A stretch of 64,000 nt of DNA from UBA4465 sp002292365 (GCA_943788615.1 CALSQY010000001.1:310001-374000), one strand, 5' to 3'; counted from the stretch's first letter, positions 18,143 through 27,303 are shown. Program-made: numbers and translations. The notes: generated by a model from the letters alone, not told the origin.

Positions 18143-19207
18143 ACTAGGAAAAAAAATAATTAGATGATAATTCATTATACTTTATTGCCGATATAGGGGC
18201 AAATCATAATGGTTCACTTCAAAAAGCTATTGAATTAATTCACTTAGCAAAAGAGTCGGGCGCAGATGCAGCAAAATTTCAAAATTTTCAAGCTAATAAA
18301 ATTGTAAGTAAAGCAGGATTTGATAATATGAAAGGGAAACTTTCACATCAGTCAAAGTGGAAAAAATCAGTATTTGAAGTATATGAGGATGCTAGTATAT
18401 CTAAGGATTGGACAAGAATTTTAAAGAAAGAGTGTGACAAAGTAGGAATCGATTATTTTACAAGTGCTTACGACTTTGAATCTGTTGATTTAGTTGATCC
18501 TTATGTAGATTTATATAAAATAGGCTCAGGCGACATAACATGGTTAGAAATTATAGATTATATTTTAAATAAAAACAAACCTGTTTTAATAGCAACAGGG
18601 GCGTCAACGAATGAAGATGTTTTAAGGGTAATGAATATGGCAATGAAAAAAACTAAAGATATAGTTTTAATGCAATGTAATACGAATTATACTGGTTCAA
18701 AAGAGAATTATAATTTCTGTAATTTAAATGTGTTAAAACAATTTTCTATTGATTATCCAAATACTGTTTTAGGTTTGTCGGATCATACTGCTGGTCATGC
18801 GACAACTTTAGGAGCAATAGCATTAGGAGCAAGAGTCATAGAGAAGCATTTTACAGATGACAATGACCAAGAAGGCCCTGACCATGGGTTTGCTATGAAC
18901 CCCCAGACTTGGAGGGATATGGTTGATAGATCATATGAGTTACTAGTCTCCCTTAGGTGATGGTAGTCAAGATTGTAGAAAAAAAATGAAGAGCAATCCA
19001 AGATTAGTTCAAAGAAGGTGTTTAAGAGCGTCTAACAATAATCTTAAAAAAGGCCATGTCCTGGCTAGAATCGTGATTTTATTGCATTGCGACCAATCTC
19101 TGAAGGAGGTTTTGAGCCTTATCGATAAAGCAAACCTTATCGGCAAGGAATTGTTGATGGATATTGACGCAGGTGAACATTTAACAAAAAAAAATAGTCA
19201 AGTTATG
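18129..19207 (+). pseudogene. N-acetylneuraminate synthase family protein (NeuB/PseI/SpsE-like), frameshifted
   Basis: Joined across frames this is a NeuB-type synthase of about 355 residues that condenses phosphoenolpyruvate with an aldose to make a 3-deoxy-2-keto acid. It shows FIADIGANHNGSL, AAKFQNFQA (the KFQ motif), DLYKIGSGDITW, GLSDHTAGHATTLGAIALGARVIEKHFT and a C-terminal SAF/antifreeze-like domain with the NLKKGHVL and KLIGKELLMDID-type segment. The frame breaks near 18165, 18957 and in several places between 19060 and 19130. The clean core spans about 210 residues. It is the central enzyme of the nonulosonate-like set. Which nonulosonic acid is made cannot be read from the sequence. 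Confidence 0.82.
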
Positions 19208-19735
19208 ATCAAGGGACAGAAAGTAGGCTTAAGAGCTGTTGAAAAAGAAGATTTACCATTTCTAAGGGATTGGAGAAATATACCGGATTTTAGAAAGCAA
19301 TTTTCGAGAGGTTAGGGAATTATCTTTAACTGATCAAGAAGCGTGGTTTGAACAGTCTACAGAAAACTCCAAACATATTAACTACATGTTTACTATTGTC
19401 GATTTAGAGTCTCAAAAACCGATTGGAGCTGCAGGTTTACTCTATATCAATTGGGTTATTCGATCTGCTGATTTTTCTTTTTATATTGGTGATGAAAACA
19501 AATATATTGGGAGTGATGGTATAGCGAATGAAGCTAGCTGAACTATTGATTAGATTACGGCTTTAATAATCTAAATCTTCACTAAGGTCTGGATGGAACT
19601 TTATGAGTATCGATTCACAAAAATTGGACTTTCTTTACTACTAATGATTTTAATTTTAAGCTAGACGGTTTATTAAGAGATAATTGTTTTGAAGATGGAC
19701 GTTATCTGGACTTCATTTATAATTATCATTATTGA
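19205..19735 (+). pseudogene. GNAT-family N-acetyltransferase (PseH/NeuD-like role), frameshifted
   Basis: The reading is VGLRAVEKEDLPFLRDWRN, a typical RimJ/PseH-type GNAT opening, then YMFTIVDLESQKPIGAAGLLYI and DFSFYIGDE, and in another frame YGFNNLNLHKVWMELYEYD before the stop at 19735. Slips occur near 19312, 19540 and 19630. The complete protein would be about 175 residues, matching small GNAT enzymes that N-acetylate an amino sugar with acetyl-CoA. It follows the synthase directly, as acetyltransferases often do in nonulosonate loci. Confidence 0.72.
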
Positions 19736-19749
19736 ATAAATAAAAAACT

Positions 19750-19890
19750 ATGGTGACGAAAAAGAGAAAAATAGTAGCATCTATTGAAGCAAGAATGACA
19801 TCTAGTCGTTTGCCAGGAAAAGTTCTCATGGAAGCCATAAATGGGGTTTCAATGTTAGAATTCATGGTTTCTAGATTAAAAAAATCTAAG
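19750..19890 (+). pseudogene. Second SpsF-type cytidylyltransferase, 5' fragment cut by an IS
   Basis: Only the N-terminal 47 residues remain: KIVASIEARMTSSRLPGKVL, with the RxxSSRLPGK nucleotide loop of the CMP-sugar synthetase-like family, then the first helix (SMLEFMVSRLKKSK). The coding sequence runs into the terminal repeat of the truncated IS copy at 19891 and stops soon after within it. It is paralogous to the gene at 15191. The rest of the gene is not in the window. Confidence 0.78.
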
Positions 19891-20443
19891 TGTATGTCGT
19901 CAAATAAAAGTGGACTTTTTCAGATATAAATTAAGCGAGTGTTGATACTAATTTAAATAATTAATTTGATTCTGCTTTTTTCGTTCAATTAAAGTTTGTT
20001 GTTTGATTTTTTCCCTATGCCTAAGTTTTCGTTCTCCAGTTCCATAATAGACCTCAGAAGGAGTAAGGTTATTGATGGACTCATGGTATCTTTCATAGTT
20101 GTAATACTGAACAAATTGCTTCATTTTAGACTCTAGCTGCCCTGGGCTGTAATAATTATCCAGTTTCACTACATTTTTCATTGATCTGTGATATCGTTCA
20201 ATTTTACCCTGAGTTTGTGGATGAAGCGGTCGACCTCGTACATGTTTCATGTTTCGATCATTTAAATATTCTGCTAATTCAATAGATAGGTAACACGATC
20301 CATTATCAGATAGTAACTTTGGAGGAGCATGGGTTTGTGCGACTAATAAAGCCTCATCCAAGGTCTGTTTTACATCCTCTGCCTTCATAGTGGCACATAA
20401 CTTCCAGTTGACAATAAAACGACTGTAATCATCCAATATGGTT
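19891..20443 (-). mobile_element. IS3-family element copy B, truncated, inverted relative to copy A
   Basis: This 553-bp piece carries the right terminal repeat (starting TGTATGTCGTC at 19891) and the last 170 or so codons of orfB on the - strand. I see no base differences from the corresponding part of copy A (13760-14312). Identity ends abruptly after 20443, where unrelated sequence begins, so the left part of the element is missing. It interrupts the cytidylyltransferase on its outer side. The Glu and second Asp of the DDE triad remain but the first Asp and the DNA-binding part are gone, so it cannot make active transposase. Confidence 0.9.
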
Positions 20444-20708
20444 AATGCGTCTTGATTTTTACACAAAAGTATATATGGGAGCCTCCGGAGTGATTTTTTT
20501 AACCGGTGCTATTGGCTTAGAACATATATCCAATAACTGTGATTCTATATTTGAAACCAAATGCACCCAATTCGGGTTGTTTGGATTATCTAGCCTTGAA
20601 GAAACCTTTGAAATGATTAGTATTTGTTTATTTAACTATGCAACACTTAAACTCTTTACTGGGAATTACGATCACATTAGCATTCAAATAAAAAGACAGA
20701 ACAATTAG
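20444..20708 (+). pseudogene. C-terminal fragment of a polytopic membrane protein
   Basis: About 87 residues remain, with two hydrophobic helices: KVYMGASGVIFLTGAIGLE and a second around SLEETFEMISICLFNYATL. The GAIGLE ... LEETFEMISI pattern resembles the end of an uncharacterised family of integral membrane proteins in which a glycine-rich helix with GxxGxE is followed by an EExxEM helix. The fragment begins exactly where IS copy B is broken, so it is the tail of a gene joined to the IS by a deletion or rearrangement. No function can be given. Confidence 0.5.
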
Positions 20709-20855
20709 ATTAACAGTTACTTTTAATTGTAGTGCTTTAGGTTCGCACTAGCGAACAATTTTATCTTATGGATAAAAATTACTTCACATTGATTATAATT
20801 GATGTAGCTAAATAATTAAACTTAAGGTTAATAATTCAAATAAATATTTTTTCAA
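20709..20855 (+). terminator. Intergenic hairpins, possible terminator
   Basis: A perfect hairpin with arms GTTCGC (20741-20746) and GCGAAC (20751-20756) and loop ACTA is followed by AATTTTAT. A second weak stem with arms TTTTATC and GATAAAA overlaps the downstream side. Together they could end transcription coming from the membrane-protein fragment, but the T-run is short. Confidence 0.35.
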
Positions 20856-21860
20856 ATGAAAATTTTTCCAATTTATTTTTTATTATTTTTTATTTTTTCG
20901 TGTCATACCAGTAATACTCTACAGGATCCTATATTTAGTGATTTTTTGAGTAAAAGAGTCCTGTCTGACGATTTACATAGTGCTTTTCCAGATGCAGTAT
21001 TGTTTAGAGGTGAAAAATTAGTTTCATATAGAGCTGGATTTACTCATGCTAGTGACAAAGGCACTATCAAAATAATTAATTTAAAAACTCAAAAATCTAT
21101 TGAAATTAAAGATGAATTGTATGATTTACGTAATGGATATTTTCTTTTAGAAGACGATGTTCTGTTTTTTTATTGTTCAGTTTATAATCACGCTTCCGAA
21201 AAATTTAAAACACTTAATAAGTATGAAATCATACTTAAACAAAATATATTGACATATAAATTTATAGGTAATGAAGACTTCCATCAAGCTTACCATCCTT
21301 ATAGCAATAAACTTGGAGCTTGGTCAATAAAAAAAGAAGATCATTGGTTGGTTTTTCCAGAAAAAAAGAACTCATTATTTTTAGATGACGAAGAAGTTTC
21401 ATTTATTGAAATTAATAATAAATTAGTAGGGGTCGGAAGAAATCATAAAAAAGCTGGTTTACCATTATTGATTTTTTCAAAAGACACAGTAAATTATATT
21501 GTTAAAGATTGGTGCTACAAAAAGAAGGATGTAGCTATAGTCTCACCAAAGTTATATGTACATAATGGCGAAATTATTTTGACCTATAGTGAAAGAAAAG
21601 TTGATTATTTTTTAAATATTTATAAATTAAAAATTGTAAACTATGAAGAGACAGTAACCCAAATTAAATTTTATAAAACATATACTGATTTAATAAGCTG
21701 CAATGCTTATAATACGAAAACTATTTACTCAGGAAATAATATTGATGCTGGATACCCTGCATTAATATTTGATAATGATAAAATATTTTTATACACTTAT
21801 GAAAATGAAAATGAAAACATGAAAACTTCAATAATTGAACGTGTGTTTGAATATTGGTAA
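20856..21860 (+). CDS. Lipoprotein, possibly sialidase-like beta-propeller
   Basis: The 334-residue protein starts with a lipoprotein signal peptide (MKIFPIYFLLFFIFSC, Cys16). The mature part begins with LHSAFPDAVLFRGEKLVSYRAGFTHAS, which recalls the first blade of exo-sialidase-like propellers (PDA...G.L...YR.G..H), and regular beta-strand repeats follow, for example KLVGVGRNHKKAG and GEIILTYSERKVDY. I do not see clear Asp-box motifs (SxDxGxTW), so the sialidase-like idea rests on fold pattern only. It would be exported to the outer membrane. It is intact, stands alone between broken genes, and is as AT-rich as the polysaccharide operon. Confidence 0.5.
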   Translation: MKIFPIYFLLFFIFSCHTSNTLQDPIFSDFLSKRVLSDDLHSAFPDAVLFRGEKLVSYRAGFTHASDKGTIKIINLKTQKSIEIKDELYDLRNGYFLLEDDVLFFYCSVYNHASEKFKTLNKYEIILKQNILTYKFIGNEDFHQAYHPYSNKLGAWSIKKEDHWLVFPEKKNSLFLDDEEVSFIEINNKLVGVGRNHKKAGLPLLIFSKDTVNYIVKDWCYKKKDVAIVSPKLYVHNGEIILTYSERKVDYFLNIYKLKIVNYEETVTQIKFYKTYTDLISCNAYNTKTIYSGNNIDAGYPALIFDNDKIFLYTYENENENMKTSIIERVFEYW

Positions 21861-21985
21861 TTATTTGAAAATTTGTTAATCATAATAATTGACAATCAAT
21901 TACAACATTATATTATATTTATATCAAGCTCCCTAAGTTATCATCAAATAAAAATAACATTATAAAACAATCCAAAATTAATTTT

Positions 21986-22048
21986 ATGTACATTTTTTTT
22001 AAACGCTTATTAGATATTGTAGTTAGTTTAACAGCACTAATTGTTTTC
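21986..22048 (+). pseudogene. 5' remnant of an undecaprenyl-phosphate sugar transferase (PglC/WcaJ-like)
   Basis: The 21 codons read MYIFFKRLLDIVVSLTALIVF. KRLLDIVVSL followed by a hydrophobic run is the conserved membrane-hairpin start of bacterial sugar transferases that begin repeat-unit assembly. The coding sequence then changes without a gap into the C-terminus of an aminotransferase, in a different frame. The upstream bases are AT-rich and hold nothing else that I recognise. The rest of this gene (normally about 200 residues) is missing. Confidence 0.65.
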
Positions 22049-22319
22049 TGAAAATTATGATTATAAAAATTCATATTGGCTTTATGGATTCATTGTAGAG
22101 AATAGAGAAAGATTTATTAGACATATGAAAAGTAAAAATATCCCAGTTTCAGTAGTTCATCATAGAATTGATAGATATTCACTTTTCAAGGATTTTAAAC
22201 GTAATGATTTGCCTAATCAAGTTTTTTTTGACAATAATCAGATTCATATCCCAATTCATGATAAATTAGAAGATGACCAAATACAATATATAATAAACGC
22301 AATTAAAGAAGGATGGTAA
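22049..22319 (+). pseudogene. C-terminal fragment of a DegT/DnrJ/EryC1 aminotransferase
   Basis: The frame reads NYDYKNSYWLYGFIVENRERFIRHMKSKNI, then VSVVHHRIDRYSLF and PNQVFFDNNQIHIPIHDKL, ending in a helix. This is the last 90 residues of a PLP-dependent sugar aminotransferase of the DegT family (W-x-Y/L-G...; IPVS..H.R.D.Y..F; IPIH). The PLP lysine and N-terminal domain are missing. It overlaps the next gene by 7 bases. Its fusion to a sugar-transferase 5' end suggests deletion of the region that usually lies between them. Confidence 0.75.
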
Positions 22320-23251
22320 AAAAAAATATTTTAGTACTGGGTAGTACTGGATTTGTAGGGTCTAACGTAGTAAGTGAGCTAAAACTTAGATATAATGTAT
22401 TTGAAGCTAGCTTGACAAAAGGAGTAGATATTAAAGATTTTAACTCATTTTATTCTTTCACTAAAAGAATAAATCCTGATATAATAATAAATTGTTCTGC
22501 TCATGTAGGAAGTTTAAACTATGTAACAGAAAATGCTGCTGCTGTGATTTCTGATAATACAGAAATGATTAACAATATTTATAACGTGGTTTCTAAAATT
22601 AACAAAAATATAGTCATAATAAACCCTATTGCAAATTGTGCATATCCAGGAGCAGTTAAAGAATTATACGAAGAAGATGATTTTTATAACGGAGAAATTC
22701 ATGAATCAGTATTTGCTTATGGTTCTACAAGAAGACTCCTTTTAGCTTATTCAAAAGCTTTTAAAGCTCAACATAAGATCAATTCATATAACCTATTGGT
22801 GCCAAATATGTATGGCCCAAATGATTCGACTGACCCTAACAAGGCTCATGCTTTAAATGCGCTTGTTTCTAAATTTGTAAAAGCAGAATATAATAATGAT
22901 AAAAAGGTATCTATTTGGGGCTCTGGAAATGTTATCAGAGAATGGCTTTATGCTAAAGACTTTGCAAAACTTTTACTACAGATAATAGATGACGAAAAAA
23001 GCATAATTAAAAACCCTATTAACATAGCTCAGGAAGATGGCTTAACTATAAAAAAATTAGCAGAAATAATTAATAAAAATTTTAATAATAAATTTGAGTT
23101 GTCTTTTGACTTGAGTTAACCAGATGGTGCATTCAAGAAAGTTATGAGTAAAGGATATTTTGAAAAGGAATTTCCAGATTTTAGTTTTATAGATTTTGAT
23201 AAAGGTATAAGTGAAACTATTTTATATTACAAATCAAAATTACCATATTAA
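22313..23251 (+). pseudogene. NAD-dependent epimerase/dehydratase (GDP-fucose synthase-like), late frameshift
   Basis: The protein starts NILVLGSTGFVGSNVV (GxxGxxG), has IINPIANCAYPG, HESVFAYGSTRRLLLAYSKAF, LLVPNMYGPND and VIREWLYAKDFAKLL, and continues in another frame after 23119 as PDGAFKKVMSKGYF, up to the stop at 23251. The catalytic tyrosine is followed by Arg rather than Lys (Y-G-S-T-R). NPIANCAYPG and REWLY are typical of the GDP-fucose synthase-like branch. The break near 23117 removes only the last 45 residues. The gene starts inside the aminotransferase fragment and ends directly before the GT2 gene. Confidence 0.72.
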
Positions 23252-24035
23252 ATGAAAAACTTAGTTTCTGTAATAATGCCAACTTATAACTCTGAGAAAT
23301 TTATTGCTGAATCTATCGATTCGATAATTAATCAGTCTTATTCTAATTTCGAACTCTTAATAACCGACGATAATTCAAATGATAAAACCGTTGAAATAAT
23401 TAAAAAATTTCAAGAAGCTGACTCTAGAATAAAACTTTTTATTTTAAATAAAAATTCAGGTGCTGGGGTAGCAAGAAATAACTCAATAAAATTCTAAAGG
23501 GAAGTATATAGCTTTCTGCGATTCAGATGATCTGTGGAAATCTGAAAATAAAATTAGAGAAACAAGTTCATTTTATGGATCAAGTAATGATTTAGTATTT
23601 CACGTACTCTAGTCATACGATGTCATTGATGAAAAATACAGGTAATTTTATCACAATCTATAATGGCGCCAGAAAAATTAACATCACAAACAAATGCTTT
23701 CTAACAATTATGTTGGTTGTTTAACTGCTATATATGACTCATGAGCAGCTATCGGGAAAACAGTACATGCCTGTAATTACGAAAACGACAAGATTGGGCT
23801 CTTTGGTTAAATATATTTAAGAGTGATCAAATCAATACTAGTGGTTTAGTTGAGCCTTTAGCTAGTCTATAGAGATAGATCAGAATTCTATCTCAAGTAA
23901 TAAGATTCGATTTGCTTAAGTACAACTGGATCGTTTACTATGAAGTTCTTGGGTTTCAATAAAGTTAAATCAGTGCTATTACTAATGTTAAATTTTTTAA
24001 CACTATTATGCCAATCAAAATTATCAAGTATTTAA
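23252..24035 (+). pseudogene. Family 2 glycosyltransferase, heavily frameshifted
   Basis: The first 80 codons are clean: MKNLVSVIMPTYNSEKFI, LLITDDNSNDKT and GAGVARNNS. After 23490 the reading passes through many frames but still shows YIAFCDSDDLWKS, a QVHFMDQ-like segment, VGCLTAIYD and finally TKRQDWALWLNI, the conserved catalytic ED/QDW..W block of GT2. The lesions, at least ten in about 550 bases, are far denser than anywhere else in the window. The likely end is at 24035. It is a paralogue of the IS-interrupted GT2 at 12491 and was probably about 255 residues. Confidence 0.75.
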
Positions 24036-25040
24036 ATAACCCATTGATCATAGGAGGTTCTGGTTTTGTTGGTTCTTTTTTAATTAGAGAGCTTACTCAA
24101 TAGATTTCACCAAGCAAGCAACTTCGATAAAAATCCAAGTCCATTTTTTAATGACAATATTACTGTCAATTGGTAGACATACTGAAATTTAGACGATATT
24201 ACAATTCCTGAGTTCAAATACTGAGATTCTGTTGTTCTTATTGGCTGCAGAGCACCGTGATGATGTTTCACCGACATCTCTCTATTATGATGTAAATGTT
24301 CAAGGAACTAAAAACGTTCTTCAAGCTATGGATAATGCAGGGTGTCAAGAATATTATTTTTACTAGTTCCGTTGCTATTTATGGATTAAATAAAACTAAT
24401 CCTGATGAGAAACACCCTGAAGATCCATTTAATCATTATGGTAAAAGTAAATGGGAAGCTGAACTAGTCATCAAAGAATGGTATGATAATGATCCTATTG
24501 GAAAGTCTATTACCATACTTCGTCCTACCGTAATATTTGGTGAACGAAATAGAGGAAATGTTTATAATCTTTTAAAGCAAATCTCATCAGGGAGATTCAT
24601 GATGATTGGAAAAGGTCAAAACAAAAAATCTATGGCTTATGTCGGTAATATTGTTGCATTAATTAAAAATAGATTAGAAAAGATTGAGGCTGGCTATCAT
24701 ATTTTTAATTATGCAGATAAGCCTGATTTTTCTATGGTTGAACTTACACAAACTGATAGAAGAAAAAATGAAAATTAAATTACCTAGTATTAAAATACCC
24801 TATTTATTAGGAATGATGGGTGGGTACGGTTTTGATTTATATATCATGTATTGTCAGGAAAAAAGTTTTCTATTTCATCAGTTCGGAGTTCAGAAATTTT
24901 GTGCAACAACTCAATTTGAGCTTCATAAAGTTCATAGTGTATTTAAATCCCCATATACCTTAGAGGAAGGTTTAGATAAAACTTTAGAACATGAGTTTAT
25001 AAACAAAAAAGAAGATGATGTTTTATTTTATTCAGAATAG
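24024..25040 (+). pseudogene. NAD-dependent epimerase/dehydratase, frameshifted
   Basis: The reading begins near PLIIGGSGFVGSFLI (glycine-rich NAD site), is garbled to about 24295, then is clear: NIIFTSSVAIYG, HYGKSKWEAE (Y-x3-K), ILRPTVIFGERNRGNVYNLL and FNYADKPDFSMVELTQ. A one-base slip near 24755 leads to KIKLPSIKIPYLLG and the C-terminal helices, ending at 25040. The family makes or epimerises nucleotide sugars. The start overlaps the GT2 end. If the indels are errors, it would be an enzyme of about 335 residues, usual for the family. Confidence 0.7.
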
Positions 25041-25048
25041 CTATTCAT

Positions 25049-25525
25049 AATTATTTTCAAATTATTGAAGAAACTATAAGGTATTCTGATTTTATAATAG
25101 TTTCAAAAGGCTCCACAAGACCTTGGGGTGGGTTTTTAGTGATTGATGAAAGCCAAGCACAAGATTTTTTAAAAAATTTTTTAAAGGTCTAGATGTAAAT
25201 ACCTTAAAAATTGGAGGTAAGTTAAGTCCTAAAATATTGATTGTAAAACCAATGCTCGCTTGTCTTGGCAATACCATAATAGACGTGCAGAAATTTGGCA
25301 AGTATACAAAGGTCTGCAGGAATCATTAGAAGTGATTCTGATGTAGAAAATGAGATGGAAATTTATAATGAAGGAGATCAAATTATTTTAAAACAAGGGA
25401 ACGACACCGTTTAATTGGTTTAGATGATACTTCGTGTAGTAGCAGAAATTTGGCAACATACCGATGCTACCCATCCTTCAGATGAAGACGATATTATAAG
25501 AGTGCAAGATGATTTTGGAAGATAA
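25049..25525 (+). pseudogene. Cupin, mannose-6-phosphate isomerase type II-like, frameshifted
   Basis: Across frames the sequence reads RPWGGFLVIDES, then LSPKILIVKPNARLSWQYHNRRAE, IWQVYKGSAGI, GDQIILKQGERHRL and VVVAEIWQHTD. RPWG, the S-x-Q-x-H-x-x-R-x-E metal site and the closing EIQ-like strand identify the cupin domain of type II phosphomannose isomerases. At least four slips occur (near 25190, 25250, 25300 and 25410). No good start codon is visible; the reading may begin close to 25049. It is about 155 residues, so it lacks the guanylyltransferase domain of bifunctional ManC. It is 10 bases from the next nucleotidyltransferase gene. Confidence 0.7.
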
Positions 25526-25535
25526 AAAAGAAAAA

Positions 25536-25958
25536 ATGAGTAAGAAAAAAGGAATGATTGTATCGGGTATTTTAATCCAATACACAAAGGACATATAGAG
25601 TATTTTAACAATGCAAAAGCATTGGCAGATGAATTGTTTGTAATTGTAAATAGTGATCATCAAAGAGCATTAAAAGGATCAAAAGAATTTCAGCAAGAAC
25701 AGAACGTGTTTTTATTGTTTCAAATATAAAATCTGTAGATCATTGTGTCTTATCAATTGATCAAGACAGAACCGTTTGTAAAACTATTGAAAAGATTGCT
25801 TTAGATTTTGGTTCAGAATATGAATTGAGCTTTGCAAATGGTGGAGATCAAAATAATAATACCATTCCAGAAAGACCTATCTGTGATCAAATGGGAATTA
25901 CTTTAGTTGATGGTTAGGAGATAAAATACAGTCTAGCAGTTGGTTGCTAAAAAAGTAA
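25536..25958 (+). pseudogene. Cytidylyltransferase-like nucleotidyltransferase, frameshifted
   Basis: The start MSKKKGMIVSG continues, after one missing base near 25571, into FNPIHKGHIEYFNNAKAL with the HxGH motif, then DELFVIVNSDHQ and ARTERVFIVSNIKSVD; a second slip falls near 25690. The end, after a slip near 25915, is GDKIQSSSWLLKK, where SSSWL replaces the STTxL loop. The product is about 140 residues. It belongs to the same superfamily as the gene at 166 but is clearly different. With the cupin before it, it may isomerise and activate a sugar phosphate; that is inference. Confidence 0.7.
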
Positions 25959-26001
25959 ACTTTTTTGGTTACATTTGGTTTAGAATCTAATTTTAATACA
26001 C

Positions 26002-26259
26002 ATGCCATTCGATCCAAATTCAGCAAAGAAAGCAGGAAAAAAATCTAAAAGAGGACCTGCAAAAAAAGAAGGACCTTCCATTAAGGAAAAGATGGAAATG
26101 CTCTATGAAAAAGTGTTGGATGATCTGCTAGTAAACCAAGAAAAACTTACCAAAACAGAACGGGTAAAACTCTTTGTAACCCTTTCTAATTATATCTTTC
26201 CAAAAACAAAGTCTGTTCGAGATCAATTTACGATAGAACAATTAAAAGAAAATAGATAA
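26002..26259 (+). CDS. Short basic protein of unknown function
   Basis: The 85-residue protein has a Lys/Gly/Pro-rich N-terminus (AKKAGKKSKRGPAKKEG) and a helical C-terminus (IKEKMEMLYEKVLDDLLV ... LTKTERVKLFVTLSNYIFP). The plan of a basic head, then a helix with a conserved-looking YIFP end, resembles small proteins found next to recombinases in Bacteroidota mobile elements, and distantly small-terminase-like proteins. No function is claimed. It lies 44 bases after the last polysaccharide gene and points at the recombinase at 26289-27303, tail to tail. Confidence 0.5.
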   Translation: MPFDPNSAKKAGKKSKRGPAKKEGPSIKEKMEMLYEKVLDDLLVNQEKLTKTERVKLFVTLSNYIFPKTKSVRDQFTIEQLKENR

Positions 26260-26288
26260 GCAAGGACTTATGGATAGAGATCCAGATC

Positions 26289-27303
26289 CTACCAAATAAC
26301 ACCTGCCTGTTGCATAAACAAATCTGCTAGTGCATCTTTATTTTGATGCGTCCCAATATAAGTCAGAAAAGTACTCTCTTTAGAATGCCCGTAATGTTCA
26401 TAAGTAGCGGTGTTTCTATTTTCCCATAATAATTAGAAGCAAACGAACGCCTCATAATGTGTGAGGTTATAAACTCATACTTCGGCGCAGATACAACTTC
26501 TTTTCTTCGAGTCTTCGGGTTGTTTTTAAACCCACTCACCAACCCATCTATTCCGGCCATTTTACAAAGACTTTTTATCTGTTTATTAAAAACCACTTGT
26601 GAAACTCTTTTCGGGAATTTATTCTCTAATAGTTGAATCACCAATGGATCTGCCACACCAACGGTTACAGCCTTCTTTGTTTTCTGTTGGACAATGTCTA
26701 TATACAAGCCAGTAGGTGCTTTTCTAAGATTATTAAGAGTTAACTTTAGTAAATCTGATACGCGCTGACCAATGCATAGTCCAATTAATAACCACTTATA
26801 GCTGTCTTGATATGCTTCAGGAATATACTGTAATTCCTTTAGTGTCTTTATTTCCACTGGATTTAAAACATGAAGAATTCGATCTGAACTCTTTTGTTTA
26901 AAAGACTCAATATAATTGGAATAAGGGTGCACTTCTAACCACTTTTCTCAGCATCACGCAGAATAATCTTCAATAATTTTAAGAGCTGACCGCAGTAATT
27001 ATCACTATACTGCTTCTCAATTTTTAGAAAACGGGTAAAAGATTCTGCGGTATATTTATCGATGGAATTCAAATAGAGTCTTTCAGATTTCTCAAATTCA
27101 TAGATTTTTACGATTCGAAAAAGAGATTTATAAGTCCGAACTGTATTGTGTGCCAAGCCCACCGTTCCATACCCTTGAACTCTTTTTGTGGCTGAATTGG
27201 AAATAAAATGCTCCAAATAATCTAAAAATAAAACGGAATGTTCTATTTTTGAGAAGGTGTTTGAAGCCTTTGTTTGTGGTTTTTTGTAAAAATTAACTTG
27301 CAT
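26289..27303 (-). pseudogene. Tyrosine recombinase/integrase, two frameshifts
   Basis: Read on the - strand it is a phage-integrase-family site-specific recombinase of about 338 residues. The N-terminal SAM-like core-binding domain (LDYLEHFISNSATKRVQGYGTVG ... AESFTRFLKIE) is followed by a catalytic domain with Arg in LCIGQRVSDLLKL and the box HIMRRSFA (HxxR). A missing base near 26934 separates the two domains, and a missing G near 26386 separates HxxR from the final GHSKESTFLTYIG, which holds the nucleophilic Tyr. Both lesions fall in short homopolymers. It marks this stretch as a former or current integrated element; I found no convincing att repeats. Confidence 0.82.
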
